A stretch of DNA of 64,000 nucleotides from Takakia lepidozioides. Its lineage: Eukaryota; Streptophyta; Takakiopsida; Takakiales; Takakiaceae. Below, piece by piece: positions 11,218 through 23,149 of this stretch. The stretch's first letter is position 1. Every line of letters starts with the position of its first letter. The notes beneath the pieces are model-generated. The model was not told the DNA's origin and did no database searches. It saw only the letters and a list, made by a program, of their open reading frames with translations. The stretch is from contig CM060732.1 of assembly GCA_030704615.1 (NCBI GenBank), forward strand, positions 61,857,053 through 61,921,052, in the 5' to 3' direction. A program made the position numbers and the translations under genes.

Positions 11218-11850
11218 TCATATTATGAAACGACACGTCTTTCCTGCAACTGCAGGTCCCCCGGGATTGGACGGGGAAGTCACATTCAGGCCACAAGTCA
11301 CATGAACCCAAAACGCAAAAGATCGATACATTGCAATCCGCAACCGAATTTCAACTGCAACTTGGACCTGTAGTGGAATGTTATTGTTTTGGATGTCGGT
11401 CTGCAGGGAAGTCGCTTCGCTTTGTGGGAGTGTATAGTTCACAACCTGTAGCTCCGTGGTCAATGTTGTGATGTTTTGGAACCCTTGATAAAAGGAAGGA
11501 ATCGTGCAACGTCCAAAATCATCGCCTGCATAAATCATGTCAATGTCGATGGTGTCATACTCCAGACCGATTCTCGTGTTGGGATTTGTCGCAGTCACCG
11601 TAAGAACAACATCCATACTCAGCATCGTCGAAGCCGTTGCCAAACTAGCTTGGGTTGTAGCATTGCTGGTGAGGTTGAAAGCATTGAATTGAAAGCTATC
11701 CATGCTGTATTTCGGGATCTTGGGGTGCAACACTTGCCATATCACTAACACAGCAATGCCAAGAATCACGACTACGAACGAAAATATGGAACAACACCAA
11801 TAGAAGTAGCACTTGCAAAGCGCCATTACGCTCCGCCCGATCAAACTCAA
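11218..11850 (-). CDS. LEA-2 / NDR1-HIN1-like protein, tandem paralogue
   Basis: This is an intact 210-residue protein on the same strand and with the same architecture as the gene at 8,215-8,877. The N-terminus is short, then a Cys-rich hydrophobic anchor (about residues 15-40, FSFVVVILGIAVLVIW), then the LEA-2 domain. Shared landmarks are TATNPNTRIGLEYD, IPSFYQGFQN, TTELQ and AMYRSFAFWVHVTC. Two possible starts exist: Met1 at 11,850 and Met9 at 11,826. Both precede the membrane segment, so topology is unaffected. Divergence from the first copy is considerable, which points to an old tandem duplication. The protein probably sits in the plasma membrane with its LEA-2 domain outside the cytosol. 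No breaks are seen. Confidence 0.87.
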   Translation of the reverse strand: MSLIGRSVMALCKCYFYWCCSIFSFVVVILGIAVLVIWQVLHPKIPKYSMDSFQFNAFNLTSNATTQASLATASTMLSMDVVLTVTATNPNTRIGLEYDTIDIDMIYAGDDFGRCTIPSFYQGFQNITTLTTELQVVNYTLPQSEATSLQTDIQNNNIPLQVQVAVEIRLRIAMYRSFAFWVHVTCGLNVTSPSNPGGPAVAGKTCRFII

Positions 11851-14800
11851 AATTCAAGTGTAACTTGCAATGACGGGGAAGAAGACGATGATGTCCTCCA
11901 GGACCCTTTGAACACCGGTCGCCATATATGTCCTCGATGCTTCTTCTTTCCAGTGGAACTTACTGCAACATTTGCATGCAAGTTTATGTCACGATGGATT
12001 ATTGTAGTGGGTTCGATGAGTGGATGACCAAAGGGACAAGAGGGGATGAAGGATGGATCGCTACATTAACTCAGTTTTCATCTGCTATGGAAATTCTCAT
12101 GTAGTACTTAATTAAAGGGTACGACTAATTGGACCTCTGACCTGTTCTTCTGATCCAGGCTTCCATGCTTCACAACCCAGGTCACAGAAGGAGGAAAGAG
12201 ATGAAGAGACCAGGTTTAATCGGCCGACCAGCTACAAGCTTTATTAATAAGCAAGAATTCAGTATTCCTTATCCGAAGTTGTAGCAAGATTGGAGATCGG
12301 TTATAAGAAGACGACGGACTGACATGGCATGTACAATCTTCTTATTTCACTGAATTAGACCTCAGATCTTCTGGAGAGACAAAGAGGTTTTGTGGAAGGT
12401 ATTTAGACTCCCAAATTGGAATGGTGGGGATGAAGGTATCATCAAAGACTTCTTCATGAAAAAACTCTAAGCTGTACTGATTTCCAAGCCCACCACAAGT
12501 GTTTGCAAGGAGACTAGGTTGAGAAGGTTACCGCTATTCCTGTTAGATCATAATATAATTGGGGAGCCCGATGGAACTGGTTGGCATGACTGATAGTGAT
12601 ACAGGGGGCAGAGCTCTTAGAGCTGTTGCATCCCTCAAGCTTCATCGATCCTTACAAGTCTAGCGATGAGGATGAATATAAATCCAGATTTCAACTGCAA
12701 GAAAACAATCGTCCTATTCATAATGGGAAGGAAAAATGTGGGTCACCGAGCTTATAAATTGATGGAAAAGCCCCAAGGGCTTTGACAAGGAGATCACACA
12801 AACCAACCAGAATCTGAGGGGCTTTGGTCCAACTGGGACTAATCCTCAAGTCTTCCATCGGCAAGCAGTACATTCAGCCCAACAGGTGTGATCATATTCA
12901 CACTACATTTCGTGAGCGACAGTGTACACAATATGTATAACGTATTGTTCTAAATTCTTCTATATGTGCATTTGAATAAGAAGGATCAGATTTGTATCAT
13001 GAAGTCTAGATTTTTAGGTTCTACAGCTCAGCTTCTTCTTTACAACAAATGCAAGAGTCATGACGAAGTTTTCTAGCACTTAGTAACATACTCCTTAAAG
13101 TAGATAGAGGTTCTAGATCATTTGGGCCGGTGATCTGATAGTCTTTCTCCTGGCCAAGCTCTCTTTCCAAATGGTCATTGTGCAGGTTGAATTGGTAGTG
13201 TATTGATTGAGGACTCGTCTCCAACTTTTCTGCAATAATGGTTTTGTGTTTTTCATATATAGTGAATAATGTTGATATATATATATATCTCTCTCTATAT
13301 ATTGTTTTTTTTTTTTTTTGGCAGAACAGTGGACAGTGTCCCTGGAATATAAATGATTATATCGACTGTTAACTATCAATTAAACTATATTTATATACCA
13401 AGAGGGACAGATTCTCTTAGAACTTTATTAATAGAGGGGAATAAAATATTCATTCTGATAAATTTAAATGAAAAATAAGTACTTCAATAAAGTAGGTATT
13501 ACAAAATCCTGACCAGTTAGCGAGAGAATCTATAAATATCATAAAATATATCAGTAGACATTGATCTAAAGTGCCACTATTATAAAATAAAGAAGATGTT
13601 CGGAAATAGGTTTTCTTAAAAATAGACTATTGTATCTATCGAAATATAAAAATATAGATTATGAGTCTTAATAATACATACATATTCTTAATAACTTACG
13701 TGATCGAGGCATAAACTTTAAATTTTGTCATTCTAAATCATATTCTGCAGATTGTCGTTTATTATTTACATGTCAATTCATACTTTTATATTTTTGAGAC
13801 CTAAAACAACATGAAGGAAAGCTCAACTTCAGTTAGTAATTAGTCCTGGAGGACACAATATAGATATGTATCTTTTCTTCCCAGGTTTGTAATAAGGCAA
13901 CCATTTTTGCTTATGCTCAATACATGGTTGAAATTACTGATAAGATGAAGAAATTCTCATCAATAGTTGCATCAACCTTAATCATAGTCCAAAATATATC
14001 TTACATAACTTTAATAGAGTTTCCATCAAATTATTATATATTTGAGACGATTTTCTAATCATGCATTCTTAATTTTTCTATCAATTTTGTGGTTTGTGAA
14101 TTACAAAGTATGACAATAAAACATACAAGTACAGTCATTTTTCCACATGTATATAAATGCGTATGAGAGAGAGAAAGAAATATGATGATTCAAATCTGCT
14201 ACTCATTTGCATGACCTAACTACTTCCAACTAACAACTTTAAGATTTACATTTTCATGCAGATAGGATTTAAACCATCCACCGTCATTACTATTAGATTG
14301 CTTCTTTAATATTAATATGTATGTGAATGTGTGATTTAACCTTGGCATTTTGCAGACAATCATTCTAGTCTCCCACTCGATGAGCATGTGGGAAAAGAGG
14401 CTTCTAGACAAGCGTGTAGTCCACGGATACACATATATATGTAAGCAGATGTTGGGTCCTTCTCATTTGGCCTACACAGTAACTAATATATCACATGGCC
14501 CATTCCATCTACGGAGAGACAAGTATGCCGTTTATTATTACTAATAAATAAGGCAGTTAGTTAAGAGCAATGGAAGAGAAGAAGCAGAAGTACATGACAA
14601 GATGGATGAAGTTCTATTGGTTGATGGTATTACATGATTCCATCAGAAAAGAACATGCAATATCTACTCAATTGCAGAAGCGAACTTGTCCCGCCTAGAC
14701 GAGATCAAATCCCGACATTTGTCAAAATAAACGATTTCGAGACTAGGTATTCGTGGAACCACCCCAAGAGAGAGAGGATCTGAACTGGATGAAGTTTAAA

Positions 14801-15337
14801 CGAGTTAGACTATGGGAGTACCGATCAATGAACATTAACAAGGAGATAGATCAATTGGGCAACAAGGATCTCCTAATAGTGTTATGCATTTTGAGTTTTT
14901 TTTTGTGGTTTTATTGTTGCCATAAATCTGCCTCTAGTGGCCTTTCCAAAGATTAATTCCCATACAATTGATATAGATGACAAATTGCATCCAAATCCAT
15001 AGGGTGTTGTTGTGTGGTATGTTGATCCTCATACAAGCTTTGTATTGGAGTATATAACATTCCTCAAGTTTGGACTTGTTAGGTGCCAACGAAACTTAGA
15101 TATAACTGTGAACCAATTCGCAAGAGCAGAAGGCAACCGTTGAAGTTTCGACAACTGTTGACGGACAGCTGTAGGTGATAAATCGAGCAAGCTCATGAGT
15201 CTCAAAAGATTAGGGATTCGAGGTGTGAAGGAGGAGAACCAGGGACGATGACAAAGAAGGCTATGCTTAAGATCTTTGGGCAAGTCTGGAATTGAAGAAG
15301 ACGCACACTGATTTCAGAGATGACCTGCAAGATAAAA
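11851..15337. other. AT-rich intergenic DNA, no gene recognised
   Basis: No frame above 90 codons has recognisable content. From about 13,250 to 14,350 the sequence is very AT-rich, with an (AT)8 run at 13,275-13,288, a TCTC tract, and a poly-T at 13,304-13,319. Nothing here argues for an RNA gene or a mobile element with clear ends. Confidence 0.5.
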
Positions 15338-15909
15338 GGGACGTGTGATATGTACAGAGAATATAGATATATAGCACGGTGCGGTGGTAGGGTGGACCAG
15401 AAATGGTATCCAATACTTTGTTGTTAGAATTCGTTGAAGTAGAGATAGTTGTTGGTTTTCCTTGCTATCAGGGACTAGAACCGTGAGCACTTTTTCTGTA
15501 CATAGTCAACTTTGTAAATCAAGCAAACAGAGTGTTGATTTGGAATGATAAAAATTAATTTTGATTCTTGTCATGGTTCAAAACTGGGCTGAATTGGACT
15601 TGTGCTACGATTGAAATCTAGTGGGACGTGTGATATGTACAGAGAATATAGATATATAGCACAGTGCAGTGGTAGGGTGGACTGGAAATGGTATCCGATA
15701 CTGTGCTGTTAGAATTCGTTGAAATAGAGATAGTTGCTGGTTTTCCTTGCTATCAAAGACCAGAACCGTGAGCACCTTTTCTATACATAGTCAACCTTTG
15801 TAAATCAAGCGAACATAGTGTTGATTTGGAATGAGAACAAATTTACTTGGATTCCTGTCATGGTTCAAAACTGGGCTGAGTTGGACTTGTGCTACGATTG
15901 AAATCTAGT
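15338..15909. repeat. 285-bp tandem repeat, two copies; possible LTR
   Basis: A unit beginning GGGACGTGTGATATGTACAG occurs at 15,338-15,622 and again at 15,623-15,909 with roughly 90 percent identity by eye. The second copy runs almost directly into a primer-binding-site-like sequence at 15,925. This could be a 5' LTR with an internal duplication belonging to the plus-strand Ty3/Gypsy element downstream. No 3' LTR counterpart was found after 21,830, so the LTR reading is tentative; the tandem duplication itself is plain. Confidence 0.75.
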
Positions 15910-15924
15910 GAGAGTCGTGATAAA

Positions 15925-15936
15925 TGGTATCAGACT
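15925..15936 (+). other. Primer-binding-site-like sequence
   Basis: TGGTATCAGACT matches the first ten bases of the usual plant LTR-retrotransposon primer-binding site (TGGTATCAGA, complementary to the 3' end of initiator Met-tRNA). It sits 15 bp after the 285-bp tandem repeat. The canonical CA end of an LTR is not seen just before it. Confidence 0.4.
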
Positions 15937-16422
15937 AGAACAGATTGTAGAATGCAGAACGCAGATCGTAGAACAGCGCAACAAATCGAAGATCGTGGAA
16001 TTTCCAGAAATTGAGCCAATGAGTCGAGTTTCATTCGGTTCGGTGAGTACGCACCCATGTGACGACCAAGATAACGAGATGGGAGGGGAACACAAGCGTT
16101 CTGACATGGCCAGCCTGCATCAATTTTCAGATCGTGAGCATGGCAGTCAGTTATTTTCCCAACCATAGATAAAGCTTTGGGGGTGATTGCAAGCTACGGT
16201 GACTACATTTCTGTGTCACAACGAGTTTTCTACAAGACATAGTTTGATGTAATTGGGCCTTAGAGATGGATTTTTGAATGAATGATGAAATGAGACTTAC
16301 TTTTATGTTTCCAACTACTACAATATGTACTTTCAAGTCTCATCACAAACAAAGTTCATTTGTGGAAGTATTGGACTTTTCAAAAATATATACAACAGTG
16401 TTACAGTCCATAAGAAAACATT

Positions 16423-16815
16423 TTATGGACTTATTGCACTCACTATAGAAAAGAAATGTGAAAAAGATGATTCATAGATTCTAAACAATCTACGTCTCAC
16501 ATCATCTACTGACTTACTGACACGTTCGTGCTCTAGGTTGCCCTCACTTGCAAGGCCCTGGAAGGTCTCAACAATACTCTTTTGATAATCAATTTTTTTC
16601 TGTAAAGTCTCTCTCCTTTCAGATGCCGATTCATCACATAACACACTCTCTAACTCATCAAGCAACCCCTTCAATGTTGCCTGCGCTATACTTAGGTGGT
16701 AATTATTGTCCTCCATAAGGCTATGCGATTTGACCGCAGCCAAGTGGGTATTTTCTTTGAGTTGCTTGGTCACAACAATCTTCTCATCTGCGACATATAA
16801 AATTTTCTCTGTCAA
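16423..16815 (-). CDS. Uncharacterised helical protein fragment
   Basis: This is a 130-codon minus-strand frame rich in Leu, Glu, Lys and Ser (for example LKGLLDELESVLCDESASER), with a pattern suited to long helices or coiled coils. I do not recognise the family. More minus-strand stretches with coding-like character lie just upstream (16,863-17,120, 17,290-17,499, 17,733-17,969), so this may be the last exon or remnant of a larger gene. The block sits between a possible LTR/PBS (15.3-15.9 kb) and a gag relic (18.05 kb), so it could be an insertion into, or a passenger of, that retrotransposon. No start signal or expression evidence is visible. Confidence 0.3.
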   Translation of the reverse strand: MTEKILYVADEKIVVTKQLKENTHLAAVKSHSLMEDNNYHLSIAQATLKGLLDELESVLCDESASERRETLQKKIDYQKSIVETFQGLASEGNLEHERVSKSVDDVRRRLFRIYESSFSHFFSIVSAISP

Positions 16816-18049
16816 AGCAACATAGTCTTGAAGGCTCTATGGAATAGCCTGTGGAATAGCACCTACGGTAGCACGCAATTGAAATAAATCACCATGATAC
16901 CAGCAGAATGACGTAAGTGAGAGCAAATGTTAACCCTAAAGCTCAGCTTTAAGATATTTGCTCGTTTGCTCAAGGTTCGCACGCCACCTGCAGGTTTCTC
17001 AGATTTCGCTTTCATTTCACAATCGACACCATTATCTCCAATACTCAAAGCGACAGGGCTTCTGACTGAGCCTTCTTGCAACGTTGTTCTGTGTTTGTCC
17101 ATTCGGCGTACATCGTCCAATTCATTTTCAATCCAATTTGCTCACAAGTCGGACTTCTCGCCATCCCACGCGATATCAAACGAAACGGTGAGACATATGG
17201 TTTTTGATGGACTACCATCCAGAGGTGTTTTGTTTTGCGAATGAGTTCAACATCGTTGATATGCATGTAGCTGTGGCCATTTTTATTGATTACCCAAACC
17301 ACTTTGTCACCTCCTCCAAGGTGACGTCTCGTGATACTCTAATGCACTTGGGACTTAAACCTTCACTGCAAAGACGAAATCTCTCAGCGAAAACAGCTCG
17401 ACATATAGGAGTATCGTCTCCTAAGTTTGGGATAGCAGCATATAGAGGTGCTGTAAATCCAGACTGATACTTAATATGTTGTTCGAGCTCAACTTTCACT
17501 CTCCGGCTATCATCCTGTTTAAAAATACTCGATCAAGTGGGTCGTCAGTCATCCTGCTATAGCTCCGGTACACAAGTACACACTTTACAGCATGCGTATT
17601 ACTTCATTCTACCTAAGCGAGAGTCACATATCTGTACTTGCAGCAAACTTGCAAAAACCTTCGAGTCTTCGCTGAATGTCAGATCGTGCATGCTTACATT
17701 AGAGAGAGATAAAATAATTAAGCGTGCTTAGATTAGAGACAGAGAAAACAACATACAATCAATCGGTGACCGTCGGTGAGATGGTGCATCAGTACCCAAG
17801 AATATTCTAAAATCGCCGACAGCTGGTGAGGGTCGACGTATCGTGATTTCAAAATTGGCGCCATTATTACTGACACTGTCAATCTTAGACGGTTTTGATT
17901 TTGCAACATGGATGAATCCAACTGCTTTTGTTTTTCGTTATTTATAAATCTTGAAAGTCTGCCAAGCATGGGACTTTGGAGGAGGCCACCTTGGGACTTT
18001 TTTTAGCACCCTAGCTTGCAATCACCATTGGGCGCTTTGATTCGATCCG

Positions 18050-18670
18050 AAATACAGAAGCTGGCCTCTATGCAACCTCAAACAGAGAAGCAATCTCGGG
18101 AGTCGGCAGTAAGTGAACCACGTGATCAGGATGAATCTGTCGCCGATTCCCATGAGGCCAGGATGAAACGAACCAAAGACGTCACTCGATAGATTAGAAG
18201 GCTAGTGAAATTGCCGGAGTTTTTGGATAAGCCATCTGTGAAGCCAGATGAAATCTTGTCTTTCCTGGATACGTTAAAAGAATTATTTGAAGATGACTAT
18301 CCAAAAGAAGCCAAAATACAGACAGCCGCTCTGCAACTCCGTGATGCTGCCTAAGGCACTATTTAACCCATTATTTACCTGACGATTATGCACACAAAAT
18401 GAAGGTGGAGTTGTTCAGGCTGAAACAGAAACCTTGAGCATTGGCGAATTCAAGCCCAGATTTGAGACCCAAGCTAGCTACTTTCATTCCCTCAGTGAAG
18501 AAGACAGAGTTGATTTCTTTGTGGATGGCCTAAATAATTTCCTTAAGTACAAAATGAAGGCCCACTGTGACAATCCTCGAGGGCGCTTGAGCAGAAGCTG
18601 AGGCCTATCACTTGGCATGCAACTTTGAAAGTAAGATCAGGGCACAGAGAATTGTGACTTAGGGTCGTGA
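18050..18670 (+). pseudogene. gag: Ty3/Gypsy Gag relic
   Basis: Disjointed plus-strand segments read as Gag of the element continuing at 18,820. They include VKLPEFLDKPSV, ILSFLDTLKELFEDDYP, TAALQLRDAA, and after a frame change SIGEFKPRFETQASYFHSLS and DRVDFFVDGL. Stops at about 18,190 and 18,352, and several after 18,595, break it. No zinc knuckle survives. Position and order relative to the protease frame support the call. Confidence 0.6.
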
Positions 18671-18819
18671 ATTCAAATCAGCTACAGCTGCATCATCTTG
18701 GCAGCCAACCAAGAAACAACAGAACCCCTGACGATGACTGAGGTAGATGACGAAGACCAAGTCATGGAAGTAAAAAGATAGCTCATATCCAAGTTTCAAC
18801 GGCTGTTGTTGAGGACCAG

Positions 18820-21800
18820 GTGGCCTATGACCCTAGTGTTATTCGGGTTTATGATAGTGTGGTTGGATATGCCACCCATGTGTTGATAGATACTGGAAGC
18901 ATCCACAATTTGTTGTCCAAGAATTTAGGTGACAACCTAAATTTGGCTCAAGAGGACGTGCAACCTTCCCACATTTTGCTACCCAATGGTGGTGTGATCC
19001 TGCAATGTATACACACGACGACCAATTTCGAGGTTTGGGATGGAGCTCGATACGATTGCAGCCTCGGCATGCAATGGTTGGATCCGGTGGACGCGGTGGT
19101 AGCCTGCAAACTCGGCACGGTCAGTGGGACTTTGCCAACCGGAGAGACATTCAACCTGAAAGGTATCAGGGTCTTTCTTAATGTCCCAGTCTTATTAGCC
19201 CTGCAGATGAAAAGATATATTCGTAAAGAAAACGAGCAGCTTTTTGCTGTTAGCGTGCATGAACCATCAAGAACGAAATGTGTGAAAGATTCACATCCCA
19301 AACTTTATCTACTACTGAATGAATATGATGATGTATTTCCTGATGAAATTCCTGGAATGCCTCCTGAACGAGAGATTGATCATGCTATTGAATTAACGAC
19401 GGATGCTATACCGGTTGCAAAGGCACCATACAGACATTCAATTGTAGAAAATGAAGAATTAGAGAGACAACTGAATGATTTGGTTGAAAAGATGTACACC
19501 CGTCCTAGTAAATCACCCTGCGGTGCTCCAATGATGTTCAAGAAAAAGAAAGACGGGAGTCTGAGGTTGTGTGTTGATTATAGATGATTGAGCAAGTTCA
19601 CCATCAAGAATAAATATCCTCTGCTTTGTGTTGACGATCTGTTGGACCATCTGTATGGAAATCAAGTTTTATCAAAACTTGATCTTCGATCTGGATATCA
19701 TCAGATACGAATCAAGAATTCTGACATACCAAAGACCGGATTTTGGTCCCACTTTGGGCATTACGAATTCTTTTCACGATGCCATTTGGGCTCACAAATG
19801 CTCCAACAACATTCACAGTATACATCTGATCGATGAATTTTCTGTTCCTGGAATAATTGGGGAAGATAATTTTAGTCTATATAGATGACATACTAATATC
19901 TATATTCGAAGACCGAAAAAAAACACGAACAACATCTACGCTTGGTCTTAGGCATATTGAGAGAGAACCACTTATTAAATATTTGCTAAGAGAAGCAAAT
20001 TTGAGTTCTTTGTACACCACATGAATTACTTGGGGTATTGCATCTCCAAGGATGGAATCTCAATTGATCCCAAGAAAGTCCAAACAGTGGCTAAATGGCC
20101 TAAGCCAAGTGATAAGATTGAGGTCAGGAGTTTTATCGGATTTGCTAGCTTTATGCAGAAGTCTTTTTATCAGATTGCAGCTCCATTGACTAACCTGCTT
20201 AAGGACTCAAGTCCAGTAAGTTTGAAAGATGTCTAGACAGAAGAATGTGATATCAGTTTTGAGAAATTGAAGTTTGCTTTGATACATGCTCATGTACTGA
20301 AATTGCTCGACCCTACTAGGGAAGCAATTGTATTTTGTACTAACGCAAGTGATATTGCCATTGGAGCCGTATTAATGCAAGATGGGCAAGTAATTGCCTA
20401 TGAATTTCGAAAGATCGGTCCAGCAAAGAAGAATTATCCGACTCATAAAAAAGAACTGTTGGCAATAGTTCATGCTTTGAAGGTATGGAGGCATTATCTG
20501 CTTCCAGTTGACTTTGTAATAGAAACTGACCATCAGAGTTTGAAATAATTGACCACGCAACCCCATTTGAGCCAGAGGCAGATTCGGTGGTCAGAACTGC
20601 TTCAACAGTTCCATTAAATGATCTGAAGTATGTCAAAGGAAGAGAAAATATAATTGTTGATGCACTTTGTAGGAGGCCATTACAAGCTAATGTTGTCTCA
20701 TGTGTCAGTAGCACCATATTTCAAGACGTTAAGGGTCAGTATGAGATTGATAGATTTTTCAAAGAACCATTTGAAAGTTTGTCTCGTGACCAGAGGACTT
20801 CCATTGAGAAAGAAAAACACCGGCCATACCTCTTGAGAGATGAGGTGTTGTTTTATAATGGTCGGTTGTGTGTTCCCTTGATCCCAGGCCTAAGATTGCG
20901 AATTATTCATGATAGTCATAATGTTCCAATCTCGGGACACTCGGGCTTTCAGAGGACCTACTGGCCAATACGAAAGCACTACTTTTGGCCGGGTATGAAA
21001 AGAGAAGTCAAGGATTATGTGTAGAGATGTTTTCCCTGTCAGGTTTCGAAGTCAGAAAGAGTCAGACCTCCTGGATTATTGCAATCTCTATCTGTTCATG
21101 GATGGATCTGGGAATCCATCAACATGGATTTCATTGTGGCCTTGCCTAAGACCAAAAATGGCCATGACAATATTATGGTGGTTATAGATAGGCTGTCTAA
21201 GATAGCCCATTTGATACCTACAAGGATGAGTGTTACGGCATCTAATGTTGCATCCTTGCTTATGAAAGAGAGATTCAGGATTCATGGTCTGCCCCATGAG
21301 ATTATTTGTGACCGGGATTCAAAGTTTACAATTCGCTTTTGGGCTAAAGTCTTGTTTAAAAAATTGGGAACCAAGGTGAGGCTAAGTACGGCCTTTCACC
21401 CAGAAACATATGCCCAAACAAAAAGAACCAACCGTACAATTGAAGAGATGTTAAGGATGTACGTTGATGAGAGACAATCCTCTTGGGAACAGTTTCTGTA
21501 CTTGGTGGAATTTGCCTATTACAAGCATTTTTACAGTGCCATTGATATGAGTCCATTTGAAGCCTTGTATGGACGAGATTGCTTAGCTCATGCTTCGGTT
21601 GTTGCACCACCATCAAATGTGCAGAGTGTAAATGATAGAATCAAAGAAATGCACTGTGTACTAGATCTGGTAAAGCGTAGTATGCACGGTGCGCAGGAAC
21701 GGGCCAAGTTCTTTGTTGACAAGCATATGACTTTTTGTGAATTCTCTCTTGAAGGTTACATACCAAAAAGAAGCACTTTGACACTTAACAAGTATTATAA

Positions 21801-21828
21801 AGATTTTGTGGCCCATTCAAAATCCTAG
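18820..21828 (+). pseudogene. pol: Ty3/Gypsy Pol (protease, RT, RNase H, integrase), dead
   Basis: The domains are in the usual Ty3 order. Protease has the active site LIDTGSIHNLL at about 18,880. Reverse transcriptase follows: VFPDEIPGMPPERE, the [12 protein letters not shown] block, then YIDD at about 19,878-19,889. RNase H has FCTNASDIAIGAVL, KKELLAIVHAL and ETDHQSLK near 20,335-20,545. Integrase has an HHCC finger, D at NMDFIVALP and D at CDRDSKF. Breaks include TGA at 19,585-19,587, a frame change near 19,780, and stops at about 20,234, 20,546 and 21,022. The third integrase catalytic residue is lysine (AAA, 21,421-21,423) where glutamate is expected. The copy is inactive. No LTR is visible after 21,830. 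Confidence 0.9.
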
Positions 21829-21998
21829 AACGCCATGGTCGAAGACATGTCCTAATGTGCATCATGTCACCTCAAAAATTGTTTTACGCTGTGTTTTTTT
21901 TTTTTAATTTAAATTTTTATATTACATAGTTTATCATAGCACGTAAGCCATCATATCATATTTTTTATGATCTAAGATTTTCAAAAAACTTTAGGATT

Positions 21999-22449
21999 GC
22001 TGGATCTAGAGGTCCCAAATTAAGAAAATAATTTAAATAAATCGGGGCCGCCAGAGCTAGTGGTCCCGATTTTTAAGAAACAACTTAAAAAATTCGGATC
22101 CGCCAGCTCTGGTGGTCCCAAAATTTCAAGAAAATATTTAATAAATCGGGAACACCAACTCTGGCGGTCCTGATTTTGAGGAAATTATTTAATAAATTCA
22201 GACCACCAGCTATGGCAGTCATTTTTTTTTTTTAATATCTAAAAATATGGGACCGTCAAGTCTGGTGGTCTGATGTCTTTTTTCCCCTTTCCTGAATAAA
22301 ATCTAGACCACCAGCTCTAAAGATCACGTTTTATTTTTATTTTTATTTTTTCGGATAAATTTGGGACCGCCAAAGCTAACGGTCCAAAAATTTTTTATTT
22401 TTTCATTCTTATTTACGGATAAAATCGAGACCGCCATAGTAAGTGGTTC

Positions 22450-22480
<31 letters not shown>

Positions 22481-23145
22481 CTGTGGATGAAATCAGGACC
22501 GCAGCTGCTGACGGTCCTAATTTTGTTGGGAAAAAAATTAAAAAATTAAAAACATTGAGGGATTGCTAGCTTTGTCGGGCTCGGATTTAATTTAAAAATT
22601 ATAAAAATCGTTACCGCCAGCTCTGGCGGTCCCAAATTTAATAGATAAAAGTTAAAAAATTAAAAACAACTGGGACCACCACCTCCATCGGTCCCGAATT
22701 TAATTTACAAAAAAACAATTTTGTAAAAAACCAATCCTCTCACCTTTGTCGATCCCGAATGTAATGAAAAAATAATTTAAAAAAAAAACAAACCAGGACC
22801 GTTACCTCTGGCAGTCCTGAATTTAAAACATTTATATTTCGAAACTTAAAATATCAGGACCGCCACCTGTGGCTGTCCCCAATCTAATGAATAAAAATTA
22901 AAAAATTAAGAAAATTGGGACCGCCAGCCCTAGTGGTTTCGAAATTAATAAAAACACTCAGATAATCCAAAAAGTTTGGGACCACCAGCTTTGGTTGTCC
23001 CGAATTTAATAAAATAAAAAATAAAAAATCGGAACCGCCACTGTAGCGGTCCCGAATTTAATTTAAATAAAAAAAATCATGATGGCGGCCTCTGGCGATC
23101 CCAAAAAAAAAAAAAAAAAAAGACGGGAACGTCTGGCGGTCCCGA
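21999..23145. repeat. Hairpin array A (ACCGCCAG/CTGGCGGT type)
   Basis: About 20 imperfect inverted repeats of the form GGGACCGCCAGCTCTGGCGG, each with arms of about 8-10 bp, recur every 40-65 bp. They are separated by A/T-rich filler, including a run of 28 T at 22,453-22,480. Clear copies lie near 22,043, 22,097, 22,147, 22,249, 22,360, 22,609, 22,671, 22,793, 22,855, 22,917, 22,977 and 23,031. Many plant CACTA and similar DNA transposons have such subterminal arrays, so this is probably one end of a DNA transposon. No transposase of that element is in the window, and no clear terminal inverted repeat was found. Confidence 0.85.
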
Positions 23146-23149
23146 TTTT

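Noticed and set aside
21999-23145. Hairpin array A as a CRISPR array
   Set aside because: The repeats are imperfect palindromes, the intervals are low-complexity A/T filler rather than unique spacers, no cas gene is present and the genome is eukaryotic.
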